Below, in pieces: positions 8,799-17,742 of a stretch of 64,000 bases of DNA (position 1 is its first letter; each line of letters opens with the position of its first letter). A model generated the notes under the pieces. It was not told the DNA's origin. It ran no database searches and saw nothing but the letters and a program-made list of their open reading frames with translations. Where the stretch lies: positions 1,044,002-1,108,001 of the forward strand of contig NZ_JACHEF010000001.1 in assembly GCF_014207355.1 (NCBI RefSeq), read 5' to 3'. The position numbers and the translations under genes are program-made. The stretch is from Mesorhizobium sangaii. GTDB taxonomy: Bacteria; Pseudomonadota; Alphaproteobacteria; Rhizobiales; Rhizobiaceae.

Positions 8799-9701
8799 TC
8801 ACGTCTGGCCGGTCATGCCCAGGGAACGGTCGCCTTCCGAAAACCCCTGACCTTCCGCCCAATCTCCAGCCAGCGAGCGCAGCCCGGTGAGCGCGACATC
8901 CAGGACATCCGACGAGACCGGATTGCTGGGATAGGCAAGGTAGATCGGGCGCTGGAACACCGGCGCGTTGTCGATGCGGCGCATTTCGCCGCGCTCGATA
9001 TGCGTGCTGACGGCACTGAGCGGCAGGTAGGCCGCCGCCTGCCGAGACAGCACATGCTGCAGACCGATGAAGACCAGTCCGGCCGAGATGGCCGGCTTGA
9101 CCATGCCGGCAAAGGCGCGGTCGTGCTCGATGCGGAATTCCAGCCCCCAGTCCATGAGGATGTAGTTTTCGGTCCAGGACTTCGTCTGCGCGGCATGCTG
9201 AACGAGCACGACCTGGTCTACCGCCAGCGTTTCGTAGACGATGCCTGGATGCGGGCGCGGCAGATAGAGGATGCAGATGTCGAGCAGGCCTTCCGCCAGC
9301 TGGTCGATCGCCAGATCCGGAAAACTGCCCTCCAGGCGCAGCGCCACGTTCGGCCGCCTGGCGCGCATCCACTCGACCCATGGCGAGGTGATGCGGTCCC
9401 ACAGATAGGCGGGGGCGGTCAGCCGCAGCAGCGTCTCGTAGCCATCGGGAACGGCGATGTCCTGCCGCGATTGCTCCCAGGTGCGGGTGATGGAAGAGGC
9501 GTGCGGCAGGAACTGGCGGCCGGCCGGCGTCAGCGTCACGCCATCGCGGTCGCGCACGAAAAGCCGGCGCCCCAACTGCTCCTCCAGTCCCCGGATCCGT
9601 GCGCTGACGGTGGACTGGGCGAGATTGAGCCGGCTGGCCGCGACGGTGAAGCTGCCATGGGCGGCAACTTCGAGAAAGCTGCGCAGATTTTCAGTGTCCA
9701 T
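8799..9701 (-). CDS. LysR-family transcriptional regulator
   Basis: A 300-residue LysR-type regulator. The N-terminal winged helix-turn-helix reads MDTENLRSFLEVAAHGSFTV, then AASRLNLAQSTVSARIRGLE, and a LysR substrate-binding domain follows. It is divergent from the second binding-protein gene at 9814, with 112 bases between starts. A T-N11-A palindrome lies in that gap. LysR proteins usually activate the divergent gene in response to a pathway metabolite, so this one probably controls the binding protein, DUF427 and SDR genes and perhaps its own gene. The gene ends 30 bases from the ATPase gene, tail to tail. Confidence 0.92.
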   Translation of the reverse strand: MDTENLRSFLEVAAHGSFTVAASRLNLAQSTVSARIRGLEEQLGRRLFVRDRDGVTLTPAGRQFLPHASSITRTWEQSRQDIAVPDGYETLLRLTAPAYLWDRITSPWVEWMRARRPNVALRLEGSFPDLAIDQLAEGLLDICILYLPRPHPGIVYETLAVDQVVLVQHAAQTKSWTENYILMDWGLEFRIEHDRAFAGMVKPAISAGLVFIGLQHVLSRQAAAYLPLSAVSTHIERGEMRRIDNAPVFQRPIYLAYPSNPVSSDVLDVALTGLRSLAGDWAEGQGFSEGDRSLGMTGQT

Positions 9702-9714
9702 GCCTTACCCTCGC

Positions 9715-9729
9715 ATCGAAAATTTCGAT
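9715..9729. promoter_or_regulatory. Probable LysR operator (T-N11-A palindrome)
   Basis: ATCGAAAATTTCGAT is a 7+7 bp inverted repeat around one central base and fits the LysR-box rule T-N11-A (T9716, A9728). It lies 14 bases upstream of the LysR start codon and 85 bases upstream of the divergent binding-protein gene, where a LysR regulator normally binds. Confidence 0.6.
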
Positions 9730-9813
9730 GGCCCCTATCAAAAAATATCGCTTTGCGGCGGCAGTCAACAATGAACTAGATGGCGAACCCCAAGCCAAGC
9801 GAGGAATGCAGCC

Positions 9814-11469
9814 ATGCCAAAGCATTTCAGGATGACCGACGCCGCTCGCCGGAATCTCACGGCAATCGAAAATTCCGCTGTCGATGAACTGCTCGCCGGC
9901 AGGATGGGCCGGCGCGATTTCCTGCGCCATGGCAGCGTGCTTGGCCTCTCCCTGCCATTCCTCGGCGGCCTCGTTGCCGCAGCCGGTCTCGGCACGCAGC
10001 AGGTCCGCGCCGAGGGCAAGCCGGGCGGCACGGTGCGCGCCGGCGTCGCCACGCCGGGCGGCGCCATCGATCCCGTCACCTATTATGACAGCGGCAGCTG
10101 CCAGCTGGTTTTCCAGACCGCCGAGTTTCTCTGCATCACCCAGGCGGACCTCACCTTGAAGCCGGTGCTGGCGGAAAGCTGGGCGCCGAACGATGATGGC
10201 AGCGTGTGGACCTTCAAGCTGCGCAAAGGCGTGAAATTCCACAATGGCGAAGACTTCAAGGCCGATGACGTCGTCGCGACCTTCGACCGTCTGGCCGACC
10301 CCAGCGGCGCCTCGAACGCGCTGTCCGTCTTCAAGGGCCTGCTGTCGAAGGGCGGCACGAGGAAGGTCGACGACCACACCGTCGCCTTCCATCTCGATGC
10401 GCCGAACGGCAGCTTTCCCTATTCGGTGTCGATCGACAATTACAACGCCGTCATCCTGCCGGCGAGCTACAAGGGCGACTACGAAAAGACCTTCGAAGGG
10501 ACCGGACCGTTCCGGCTGGAGACCTACACGCCGAAGGTCGGCGCGACCTTCGTGCGCAACCCCGATTATTGGGGCGAGAAGGCGCTGCCGGACCGTCTCG
10601 AATTCAAGTTCTACGGCGACGTGCAGCCGCGCATCCTGGCGCTGCAGGCCGGCGAGGTCGACATCCTCGACGCCGTTCCGCTCGATGTCAGCCAGGTCGT
10701 GCTCAACAGCCCCGACATCACGGTGCTGCGTGTGGCATCGACCGCGCACCGCCAGTTGCACATGCGCTGCGACACCGGCCCCTTCACCGACAAGCGTGTG
10801 CGCCAGGCGCTGGCATTGTGTATCGACCGCTCCAAGCTGGTCGATGGCCTGTGCCGTGGCATGGCGGCGACCGGCAATGACAGCCCGTTCGCGCCGGCCT
10901 TCCCCGCGACCGACAAGACAGTGCCGCAACGCGTCCAGGATATCGCCAAGGCCAAGCAGTTGCTTGAAGCGGCCGGCGTTGCCAGCGGCTTCGACATCAC
11001 GCTGACGACGCTGCGCTATTCCGACATTCCCGGCTACGCGCAGCTGTTCCAGAACTTCGCCAAGGAAATCGGCGCCCTCATCGCGCTCAACATCGAGGAC
11101 CAGGACAAGTACTACGGCAAGGCTGTGTTCGGCCAGTCGGACTGGCTGGACAGCCCGCTCGGCATCACCGACTACGCGCATCGTAGCGTGCCCAACGTCT
11201 TCCTCAAAAGCCCGCTGGTTAGCGACGGCCCCTGGAATGCGGCGCATTTCAAGAACCCGGCCTATGACGGCATGGTCGCCAGCTATCTGAAGGCGCTCGA
11301 TATCGGCGCACAGCGCAGTGCCGCCTCCGACATCCAGAAGCTGCTGCTCGACGAGACGCCGGTCATTTTCAGCTATTTCCCCGACTTGCTGGTGCCGGTG
11401 CGCAAGAATGTCAGCGGCTTGCCGCCGATCGCCGCCGGGCTGTTGCTCGATCGCGTATCCATAGGCTGA
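9814..11469 (+). CDS. Second ABC importer substrate-binding protein, family 5, Tat-exported
   Basis: A 551-residue paralogue of the binding protein at 3181, with the same twin-arginine segment (MGRRDFLRHGSVLGLSLPFLGG) and the same WTFKLRKGVKFHNG region. No permease or ATPase genes follow it, so it presumably shares the transporter at 4917-8768 and offers it a second ligand or affinity. GAGGA at 9801-9805 precedes the ATG. The gene is followed by only two bases before the DUF427 gene, indicating one transcription unit running to the SDR gene. The two binding proteins are likely under separate control (GntR versus LysR). Confidence 0.9.
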   Translation: MPKHFRMTDAARRNLTAIENSAVDELLAGRMGRRDFLRHGSVLGLSLPFLGGLVAAAGLGTQQVRAEGKPGGTVRAGVATPGGAIDPVTYYDSGSCQLVFQTAEFLCITQADLTLKPVLAESWAPNDDGSVWTFKLRKGVKFHNGEDFKADDVVATFDRLADPSGASNALSVFKGLLSKGGTRKVDDHTVAFHLDAPNGSFPYSVSIDNYNAVILPASYKGDYEKTFEGTGPFRLETYTPKVGATFVRNPDYWGEKALPDRLEFKFYGDVQPRILALQAGEVDILDAVPLDVSQVVLNSPDITVLRVASTAHRQLHMRCDTGPFTDKRVRQALALCIDRSKLVDGLCRGMAATGNDSPFAPAFPATDKTVPQRVQDIAKAKQLLEAAGVASGFDITLTTLRYSDIPGYAQLFQNFAKEIGALIALNIEDQDKYYGKAVFGQSDWLDSPLGITDYAHRSVPNVFLKSPLVSDGPWNAAHFKNPAYDGMVASYLKALDIGAQRSAASDIQKLLLDETPVIFSYFPDLLVPVRKNVSGLPPIAAGLLLDRVSIG

Positions 11470-11471
11470 TC

Positions 11472-12350
11472 ATGAACGTGATGGCCAAGACCAAGAACCG
11501 GGAGAGTACCATTCGCAAGCGTCATCTGCGCGGCCGCGGGCCGCATTTTCCGCTGCTCGACAGCATCACCCAATATGATTTCGAACCGGGTTATGTCGCC
11601 TTCACCATGCCGACACAGAAGCGGCTGCGGGTGCAGGTTGGGTCGATGATTGTCGCCGACACCGTCAACGCGCTGGTGCTCTACGAGTCCGACCATCTGC
11701 CGGTCTATTATTTTCCGATGAGCGACGTGCGCGAAGAATTTCTCTTGCCGAGCACGACGACGACCGAGAGCCCGTTCAAGGGCGTGGCGACCCATTATTC
11801 GCTCAACACCGGCGTGACGCTGGTGGAGGACGCGGCCTGGCGCTATGCCGATCCGGTGAAAGGCTGCCCGCCGCTCGCCGACTATATGTCGTTCTACTGG
11901 AGCAAGATGGGCCACTGGTTCGAGGAGGACGAGGAGATCTTCGTTCACGCCCGCGATCCGTTCCGCCGCGTCGACTGCCTGCCTTCGTCGCGGCGCGTGC
12001 AGGTCATTCTCGATGGTGAGCAGGTCGCCGATTCACGCCGCGGCGTGTTCCTGTTCGAGACCGGCCATCCGGTGCGCCACTATCTGCCAATCTCCGATAC
12101 GCGGCTCGATATGTTTGCGCCCAGCCGCTACATCTCGCGCTGCCCTTACAAGGGCATCTCCAACTACTATCACGTGACGACCAAGGCCAAACGCCACGAG
12201 AACCTGGTCTGGTACTATCCCGAGCCGGTGCACGAGGCGGAGCGCATCAAGGGGCTGGTCTGCTTCCACCACGAACTGGTCGACAAGATCCTGGTCGACG
12301 GCGTCGAAATCCCGAAGGAAGCGACAGCCGCGTCGGACGGCTATTTCTGA
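11472..12350 (+). CDS. Protein with two DUF427 domains
   Basis: A 292-residue protein made of two tandem DUF427 repeats, roughly residues 35-125 and 165-270. Each has the family pattern of a short beta-rich domain with Y(Y/L)P(M/I)(S)D and (S)PYKG/SPFKG (here SPFKGVATHYS and CPYKGISNYYH). DUF427 has no settled biochemical role; it has also been called NTP_transf_9. There is no signal peptide or membrane segment, so it is probably cytoplasmic. It sits between a binding-protein gene and an SDR gene in one operon, so a role in processing the imported compound is plausible but unproven. Confidence 0.8.
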   Translation: MNVMAKTKNRESTIRKRHLRGRGPHFPLLDSITQYDFEPGYVAFTMPTQKRLRVQVGSMIVADTVNALVLYESDHLPVYYFPMSDVREEFLLPSTTTTESPFKGVATHYSLNTGVTLVEDAAWRYADPVKGCPPLADYMSFYWSKMGHWFEEDEEIFVHARDPFRRVDCLPSSRRVQVILDGEQVADSRRGVFLFETGHPVRHYLPISDTRLDMFAPSRYISRCPYKGISNYYHVTTKAKRHENLVWYYPEPVHEAERIKGLVCFHHELVDKILVDGVEIPKEATAASDGYF

Positions 12351-12417
12351 GCGATGCAGGGCGCTTGATCGGAGCACGGCTCAGCGCGTACCCTCTCCGA
12401 GGCAGGGAGGGCTATCG

Positions 12418-13182
12418 ATGGATCTTTTCAAACTGGACGGCGATGTCGCGCTGGTCACCGGCGCCGGCAGCGGCATCGGCCAGGCAATAGCGATCGGACT
12501 GGCCGAGGCAGGCGCCGACGTCGCCTGTTTCGGCCATGCCTCGAAAGGCGGGCTGGACGAAACCGCCCACCGGATCACGGCACTCGGCCGCAAGGCGCTG
12601 GTGCTGACCGGCACGGTGACATCGCAGAGCGATCTCGCGACGGCGATCGATCGCCTCGAGAGTGAACTCGGTGCGCTGACCGTCGCCGTCAACAATGCCG
12701 GCATTGCCGGTTCCGAACCGGCCGAGACGCTGTCGCTGGAGACATGGCGGAAGGTACACGAGGTCAATGTCGCCGGCGTGTTCCTGTCCTGCCAGGCCGA
12801 AGCCCGCAAGATGCTGGCGCGGCGTAAGGGCTCGATCATCAACATCGCTTCGATGTCGGGCACCATCGTCAACCGGGGCCTGACGCAGGCGCACTACAAC
12901 TCCTCGAAAGCCGCCGTCATCCACATGTCGAAGAGCCTCGCCATGGAGTGGGCCGACCGTGGGCTGCGGGTGAATGTCGTCAGCCCGGGTTACACGCTGA
13001 CGCCGATGAACAAGCGGCCGGAGGTAGCTGAAGAGATCAAGATCTTCAAGCGCGACACACCGATGGGACGCATGGCGGCGCCGGAGGAAATGGTCGGACC
13101 GACCGTGTTCCTGGCCAGCCGCGCATCGAGCTTCGTCACCGGCCTCGACCTGATTGTCGATGGCGGCTACGTCTGCTGGTAG
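12418..13182 (+). CDS. Short-chain dehydrogenase/reductase (SDR)
   Basis: A 254-residue classical SDR. The cofactor motif TGAGSGIG is near residues 14-21, then NNAG, catalytic Ser in NIASMSG and the YxxxK pair in HYNSSKAAV, and the C-terminus FVTGLDLIVDGGYVCW is typical. Closest in style to polyol/sugar-acid dehydrogenases that oxidise a hydroxyl next to a carbonyl. AGGCAGGGAGG ends 7 bases before the start codon and serves as ribosome binding site. It closes the LysR-controlled operon and probably oxidises a product made by the enolase-family enzymes. Cofactor preference cannot be fixed by eye. Confidence 0.9.
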   Translation: MDLFKLDGDVALVTGAGSGIGQAIAIGLAEAGADVACFGHASKGGLDETAHRITALGRKALVLTGTVTSQSDLATAIDRLESELGALTVAVNNAGIAGSEPAETLSLETWRKVHEVNVAGVFLSCQAEARKMLARRKGSIINIASMSGTIVNRGLTQAHYNSSKAAVIHMSKSLAMEWADRGLRVNVVSPGYTLTPMNKRPEVAEEIKIFKRDTPMGRMAAPEEMVGPTVFLASRASSFVTGLDLIVDGGYVCW

Positions 13183-13614
13183 GTTCTGCCATCCGGCGGC
13201 CCGCCTTTGCCTGCGGCCTGAAATTTTGCAACCCACGGGCGTTAGTCGTTGCGCGACATGAACGTTGGTATATATAATTTCATCCTATGAAACGGTCCTG
13301 GCGAGATGGGGCTTGCCGGGCCGACAGCCGAGATTATGGGACCTTGATGGCTCGCACCTTGCAGGGCGCCGCAAGACTGGCGATTGATCCGCAGGTGATC
13401 GCTTCCATAGCGATCCGTCGGCAGCCATGACGCTGACCCTCAAGTCCCATTCGAACATCAGCAGAATTGAGCACCATCTTGCCCGCCTTGGCCAAAGCCA
13501 GGGCGACAATTCGGCGCCGACGGCCTTGCGCAACGACCAGCCTTTCCAACACAATCAAGAAAAGCCGCAAGAAGGGAACGAACGATAATTTTCACAGCTT
13601 GAAGGAGAACAAGC
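13183..13614. promoter_or_regulatory. Upstream region of tmoX with a sigma70-like promoter
   Basis: No gene is supported in these 432 bases. TTGCGC at 13249-13254 and TATAAT at 13273-13278 are 18 bases apart and would start transcription about 330 bases before tmoX, giving a long leader. GAAGGAG at 13600-13606 is the ribosome binding site of tmoX. I found no copy of the methylamine-cluster motif here. Confidence 0.45.
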
Positions 13615-14589
13615 ATGTCATTTCGCAGCCAGATCTCGAAATTGTCGATGGGTGCCGTCGCGCTCGCGACCCTAAGCCTGCTGACACCTTCCGCCCAAGC
13701 CGCAGCGCCTGAATCCAACGACCCGATCAAGATCGCGCTGTTCGACTGGACCAGCGTCAACCTGAACGCCAAGATCCTAGGCGGCATCCTGGAAAAGCTC
13801 GGCTATACCGTCGAATACCCGACCGCCGACTACCTCTCCAGCCTGACCACAGGCCTCACCAATGGTGACCTCGATGTCGGCCTTGAGTTCTGGGACACGA
13901 CCGCCGGCGAAGCCATGAAAGCCTCCGACGCGACCGGCCAGACCGAACGGCTCGGCAAGCTCGGGCCTAAGGCCAAGGAAGAGTGGTGGTTTCCCGAATA
14001 CATGAAGGAAAAGTGCCCGGGCTTGCCCAATTGGGAAGCGCTGAAGGACCCGAAATGCGCCGAAGCATTTTCGACGGCCGAGACCGCACCCAAGGGTCGC
14101 TATCTCGGCGGCCCGGTGACCTGGGAAGGCTTTGACGACGAGCGTGTCGAGGCGCTGAAACTGCCCTTCACCGTGATCCATGCCGGCACCGACGCGGCGA
14201 TGTTCGCAGAGCTGGACTCGGCCTATCAGCGCAAGGCGCCGATCATGCTGTGGATCTATTCGCCGCATTGGGCGCCGGCCAAATACAAGGGCGAATGGGT
14301 GCAATTCCCCGAATACACCCCCAAATGCTACAATGACCCGAAATGGGGCGTGAATCCCGACGCCAAATATGATTGCGGCAAGCCGCATGGCGAGATCTGG
14401 AAGTACTCATGGTCCGGCATGAAGGACAAATGGCCGGTCGCCTACAAGGTGGCGAAGGCCTACACGATCGACACCGATGAGCTCAACAAGATGAGCGGCG
14501 AGATCGACCTCGGCGGCAAGACGCCGGAAGACGTCGCCGCCGCCTGGATCGCTGCCCATGAGGCAGACTGGAAAGCCTGGGCGCAGTGA
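13615..14589 (+). CDS. tmoX: Trimethylamine N-oxide/betaine ABC binding protein (TmoX-like)
   Basis: A 324-residue periplasmic binding protein of the OpuAC/ProX class with a Sec signal peptide (cleavage after AQA near residue 29). Tryptophans at 45 (FDWTS), 93 (EFWDTT), 170 (PVTWEG) and 213/219 (LWIYSPHW) fit the aromatic box used by this class to hold a quaternary ammonium group. Four tryptophans line the TMAO site of Ruegeria TmoX. It heads an operon with its own ATPase and permease, next to tmm and in the same cluster as tdm, the same association seen in marine TMAO users. Choline or glycine betaine as ligand cannot be excluded by sequence alone. Confidence 0.75.
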   Translation: MSFRSQISKLSMGAVALATLSLLTPSAQAAAPESNDPIKIALFDWTSVNLNAKILGGILEKLGYTVEYPTADYLSSLTTGLTNGDLDVGLEFWDTTAGEAMKASDATGQTERLGKLGPKAKEEWWFPEYMKEKCPGLPNWEALKDPKCAEAFSTAETAPKGRYLGGPVTWEGFDDERVEALKLPFTVIHAGTDAAMFAELDSAYQRKAPIMLWIYSPHWAPAKYKGEWVQFPEYTPKCYNDPKWGVNPDAKYDCGKPHGEIWKYSWSGMKDKWPVAYKVAKAYTIDTDELNKMSGEIDLGGKTPEDVAAAWIAAHEADWKAWAQ

Positions 14590-14611
14590 TCGTTCCGACT
14601 GGAAAAATGAG

Positions 14612-14634
14612 GCCCGGCTGCTGATCAGCCGGGT
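14612..14634 (+). other. Hairpin between tmoX and tmoW
   Basis: GCCCGGCTG (14612-14620) pairs with CAGCCGGGT (14626-14634) around a 5-base loop. No U-tract follows. As with the hairpin at 4873, it probably raises the yield of the binding protein relative to the ATPase and permease. Confidence 0.55.
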
Positions 14635-14666
14635 CTCGATTCCTGATGTTCCAGAAGGACGATTGG

Positions 14667-15746
14667 ATGACGGATAGGACTGAACAGGCACCGACACAGC
14701 CGGGCAAGGATGCCCGTCCGATAAAGCTCGCCTGCCGCAATGTCTGGAAATTGTTCGGAGCGAACGCGGCCAATTTCATCCGCGAGCGCGATGGCAAGGC
14801 CAGCATGGCTGACGTCACTGCTGCCGGGCTGGTCGGGGCCGTGCGGGCAGTCGATCTCGAGATCCGCCAGGGCGAGATCTTCATCATCATGGGCCTTTCA
14901 GGCTCCGGCAAGTCGACACTGGTGCGCTGCATGTCGCGGCTGGTCGAGCCGACCCACGGCAAGGTCGAATTCGAGGGCAAAGATCTGCTGAAAATCTCGG
15001 ATGCGGCACTGATTGAATTGCGGCGCCACCGGATGGGGATGGTGTTCCAGAATTTTGCGCTCTTGCCACATCTCAACGTGCTGGAAAACATCGCCTTCCC
15101 GCTCAGCATCCAGGGGCAGGACCGGGCGACACGCGAAGCGCGGGCGCGCGAGGTCATCGAACTTGTCGGCCTGCGCGGCCGCGAACACTTCTACCCGCGC
15201 GAGCTTTCCGGCGGCCAGCAGCAGCGCGTCGGCATCGCCCGCAGCCTGGCGACCAAACCGGAAATCTGGTTTCTCGACGAGCCGTTCTCGGCGCTCGATC
15301 CATTGATCCGCCGCGAGATGCAGGACGAGTTGATGCGGCTGCAGACCATGCTGCACAAGACCATCGTCTTCATCACCCATGATTTCGACGAAGCGATCCG
15401 GCTGGCCGACCGCATCGCCATCATGAAGGATGGCGAGGTCATCCAGATCGGCACGCCGGAGGAATTGGTGGTCAACCCGGCGACCGACTATGTCGCCGAA
15501 TTCACCCGCGACGTCGACCGTGCCAAGGTGATCTCGGCGCGCAGCCTGATGCGTGCCTGCGACGGCGCCGAGCATGGCGGCACGGTTGCGCCGGATGTCA
15601 AGATCGCGAGCTTTTCGGCCAGCATCATCTCGGCCGGCAAGCCGTTCGCGGTGGTCAACGGCACCGGCAAGCCGATCGGCGAGGTGACGCCGCAAGCGGT
15701 GATCGACCTGCTGGCTGGCATCGATCGTTCGAGGGCCGGCGCATGA
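14667..15746 (+). CDS. tmoW: TMAO/betaine ABC importer ATPase
   Basis: A 359-residue ATPase of the ProV/OpuAA class. The extended N-terminus of this class is present (VWKLFGANAANFI), then Walker A GLSGSGKST, signature LSGGQQQRVG and Walker B WFLDEPFSALD. A C-terminal regulatory region with a partial CBS-like fold follows. ATG 14667 has AGAAGGAC just upstream and is preferred over ATG 14646. The stop overlaps the permease start (ATGA), so the two are translationally coupled. The assignment to TMAO rests on the neighbouring tmm, tdm and dmm genes; the fold alone says quaternary amine. Confidence 0.8.
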   Translation: MTDRTEQAPTQPGKDARPIKLACRNVWKLFGANAANFIRERDGKASMADVTAAGLVGAVRAVDLEIRQGEIFIIMGLSGSGKSTLVRCMSRLVEPTHGKVEFEGKDLLKISDAALIELRRHRMGMVFQNFALLPHLNVLENIAFPLSIQGQDRATREARAREVIELVGLRGREHFYPRELSGGQQQRVGIARSLATKPEIWFLDEPFSALDPLIRREMQDELMRLQTMLHKTIVFITHDFDEAIRLADRIAIMKDGEVIQIGTPEELVVNPATDYVAEFTRDVDRAKVISARSLMRACDGAEHGGTVAPDVKIASFSASIISAGKPFAVVNGTGKPIGEVTPQAVIDLLAGIDRSRAGA

Positions 15747-17725
15747 CGGTGACGGCTGGTGCCAGCGAGGCAAGGGCGCGTCCGGTTCAGATCTGGCTGA
15801 TCGTCTGGGCCTCGGCGCTTGCCGGCGTGCTTGTCGTGTTCCTGCTGCAGGACAGCTTGCCCTGGGCCGTCAATTATCCGGCCAGCGCGATCGTCCCGGT
15901 CGCCGACTGGGTCGGCGCGTTGATGGGCTGGATCAAGTCGAACCTGTCCTGGCTGACGCGCTCGATCACCGCGGTGCTGGGCGTGCCGCTCGACTTCGCG
16001 CTCAACCTGCTGGCCAAGAACTTCAAGATCGGTCACGGCGCCGACGCCTATGTCTTGCCGCGCCTGTCCTGGGTCGGCGTCTGCGCCGCCGCCTTCCTTG
16101 CCGGACATGCCGCCGGTGGTCGGAACCTCGGCATGCTGGTCGGAGGCTGTTTCCTCTACATCGCGCTGTTCGGTCAGTGGACCAGCGCCATGCTGACGCT
16201 GGCGCTGATCTCCATCGCCGTGCCGTTCTGCATCATCACCGGCCTGTTCGCGGGCATCTGGGCGTGGCGCAAGCCATGGGCGGAAAGGCTCATCGTCTCC
16301 CCTGCCCTTGACCTGATGCAGACGATCCCGACCTTCGCCTATCTCATCCCGATGCTGCTCCTGTTCGGCAACAGCCCGGTTTCGGCGATGATCGCGACCG
16401 CCATTTTCGCCACGCCGCCGATGGTGCGGGCGACGATGCTGGGCCTGTCGCGGGTGCCATCCGAAATCGACGATTTCAGCGAGATGGCCGGCTGCACGGC
16501 GCGTCAGAAACTGTGGCGGGTGCTTTTGCCCTCGGCGCGGCCGACGCTGATGGTCGGTGTCAACCAGGTGATCATGCTAGCGCTGAACATGGTGATCATC
16601 GCTTCGATGATCGGCGCCGGCGGTCTCGGCTACGACGTGCTTTTGGCGTTGCGCGCGCTGAAGGTCGGCGAGGCGATGGAAGCCGGTCTCGCCATCGTCG
16701 CGCTGGCGATCGCACTCGACCGGCTGAGCCAGGCGATCGCGCACAAGCAGGCAAAGGGCCATGTTCATCGTGAGAATAGCCCGAGCTTCTGGCGGCGCTA
16801 CCCCAATCTGACCCTGGCGATCGCCATCCTTGTCGTGACCACGCTGCTTGGCCTGTTCGTGCCGGCCTTCGCGGCGGTGCCGAAAGCGATCACCTTCACC
16901 ACCGCGCCGCTTTGGAAGGCAGCGGTGAGCTGGATCACCATCAACTTCTTCGACACGATCGAGGCCTTTCGCGTGGCATTGATCCTCAACGTGCTGAACC
17001 CGCTGCGCGCCTTCTGCGAAGGCTTTCCGTGGCTGGGCGCGGTGTTCCTGCTCGGCCTTGCCGGCTATCAGCTCTCCGGCCTGCGGCTCGCGGCGCTGGT
17101 CGCCGCGTTGACGGCCTTCTGCGCGGTCACCGGGCTGTGGGAAAAGACCATGGCGACGGTCTATCTCTGCGGCATCTCGGCCTTTATCGCATGCATGATC
17201 GGCATCCCCATTGGCCTGATGGCCTCACGCAGCGACCGCTTCGAAAAGATCGTCACGCCGATCATCGACACGCTGCAGGTGCTGCCGTCCTTCTGCTTCA
17301 TCATCCCCGTGGTGATGCTGTTCCGGGTCGGCGACGTCACCGCGATGATCGCCACCGTCGCCTTCGCCGTGGTGCCGGCCATCCGCTACACCAATCACGG
17401 CATCAGGCAGGTGCCGCCGGCGCTAATCGAAGCTGCGAAGGTATCCGGCTGCACGCCGCGCCAGACCTTCTTTCGCGTGCAGCTGCCGCTGGCGCTGCCG
17501 GAAATCATGCTGGGCGTCAACCAGACGATCCTGATGGCGCTGGCGATGATCATCATCTGCGCCATGGTCGGCACCCGCGACCTTGGCCAGGAAGTGTTCA
17601 TCGCGCTGTCCAAGGCCGATTCCGGCCGCGGCATCGTCGCCGGCCTCGCCATCGCCTTCATCGGCATCGTCGCCGACCGGCTGTTCAACGCCTGGACGGC
17701 GAAGGCGCGGGCAAGGCTGGGTTAG
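15743..17725 (+). CDS. tmoV: TMAO/betaine ABC importer permease, internally duplicated
   Basis: A 660-residue permease containing two complete ProW-type membrane domains in tandem. Halves can be aligned by eye: DLMQTIPTFAYLIP against DTLQVLPSFCFIIP, the EAA loops SEMAGCTARQKLWRVLLPSA against AKVSGCTPRQTFFRVQLPLA, and VGVNQVIMLALNMVII against LGVNQTILMALAMIII. A single-chain permease replaces the usual homodimer, as in the TmoV-type transporters of marine bacteria. The first half has a longer N-terminal extension with additional helices. Start ATG 15743 overlaps the ATPase stop. Confidence 0.82.
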   Translation: MTVTAGASEARARPVQIWLIVWASALAGVLVVFLLQDSLPWAVNYPASAIVPVADWVGALMGWIKSNLSWLTRSITAVLGVPLDFALNLLAKNFKIGHGADAYVLPRLSWVGVCAAAFLAGHAAGGRNLGMLVGGCFLYIALFGQWTSAMLTLALISIAVPFCIITGLFAGIWAWRKPWAERLIVSPALDLMQTIPTFAYLIPMLLLFGNSPVSAMIATAIFATPPMVRATMLGLSRVPSEIDDFSEMAGCTARQKLWRVLLPSARPTLMVGVNQVIMLALNMVIIASMIGAGGLGYDVLLALRALKVGEAMEAGLAIVALAIALDRLSQAIAHKQAKGHVHRENSPSFWRRYPNLTLAIAILVVTTLLGLFVPAFAAVPKAITFTTAPLWKAAVSWITINFFDTIEAFRVALILNVLNPLRAFCEGFPWLGAVFLLGLAGYQLSGLRLAALVAALTAFCAVTGLWEKTMATVYLCGISAFIACMIGIPIGLMASRSDRFEKIVTPIIDTLQVLPSFCFIIPVVMLFRVGDVTAMIATVAFAVVPAIRYTNHGIRQVPPALIEAAKVSGCTPRQTFFRVQLPLALPEIMLGVNQTILMALAMIIICAMVGTRDLGQEVFIALSKADSGRGIVAGLAIAFIGIVADRLFNAWTAKARARLG

Positions 17726-17742
17726 GGCGTGGTCGGTGCCGA

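Noticed and set aside
13183..13614. A gene or insertion-sequence remnant in the gap before tmoX
   Set aside because: Short frames exist on both strands, but none has a ribosome site, codon bias or terminal repeats that would support a gene or element.
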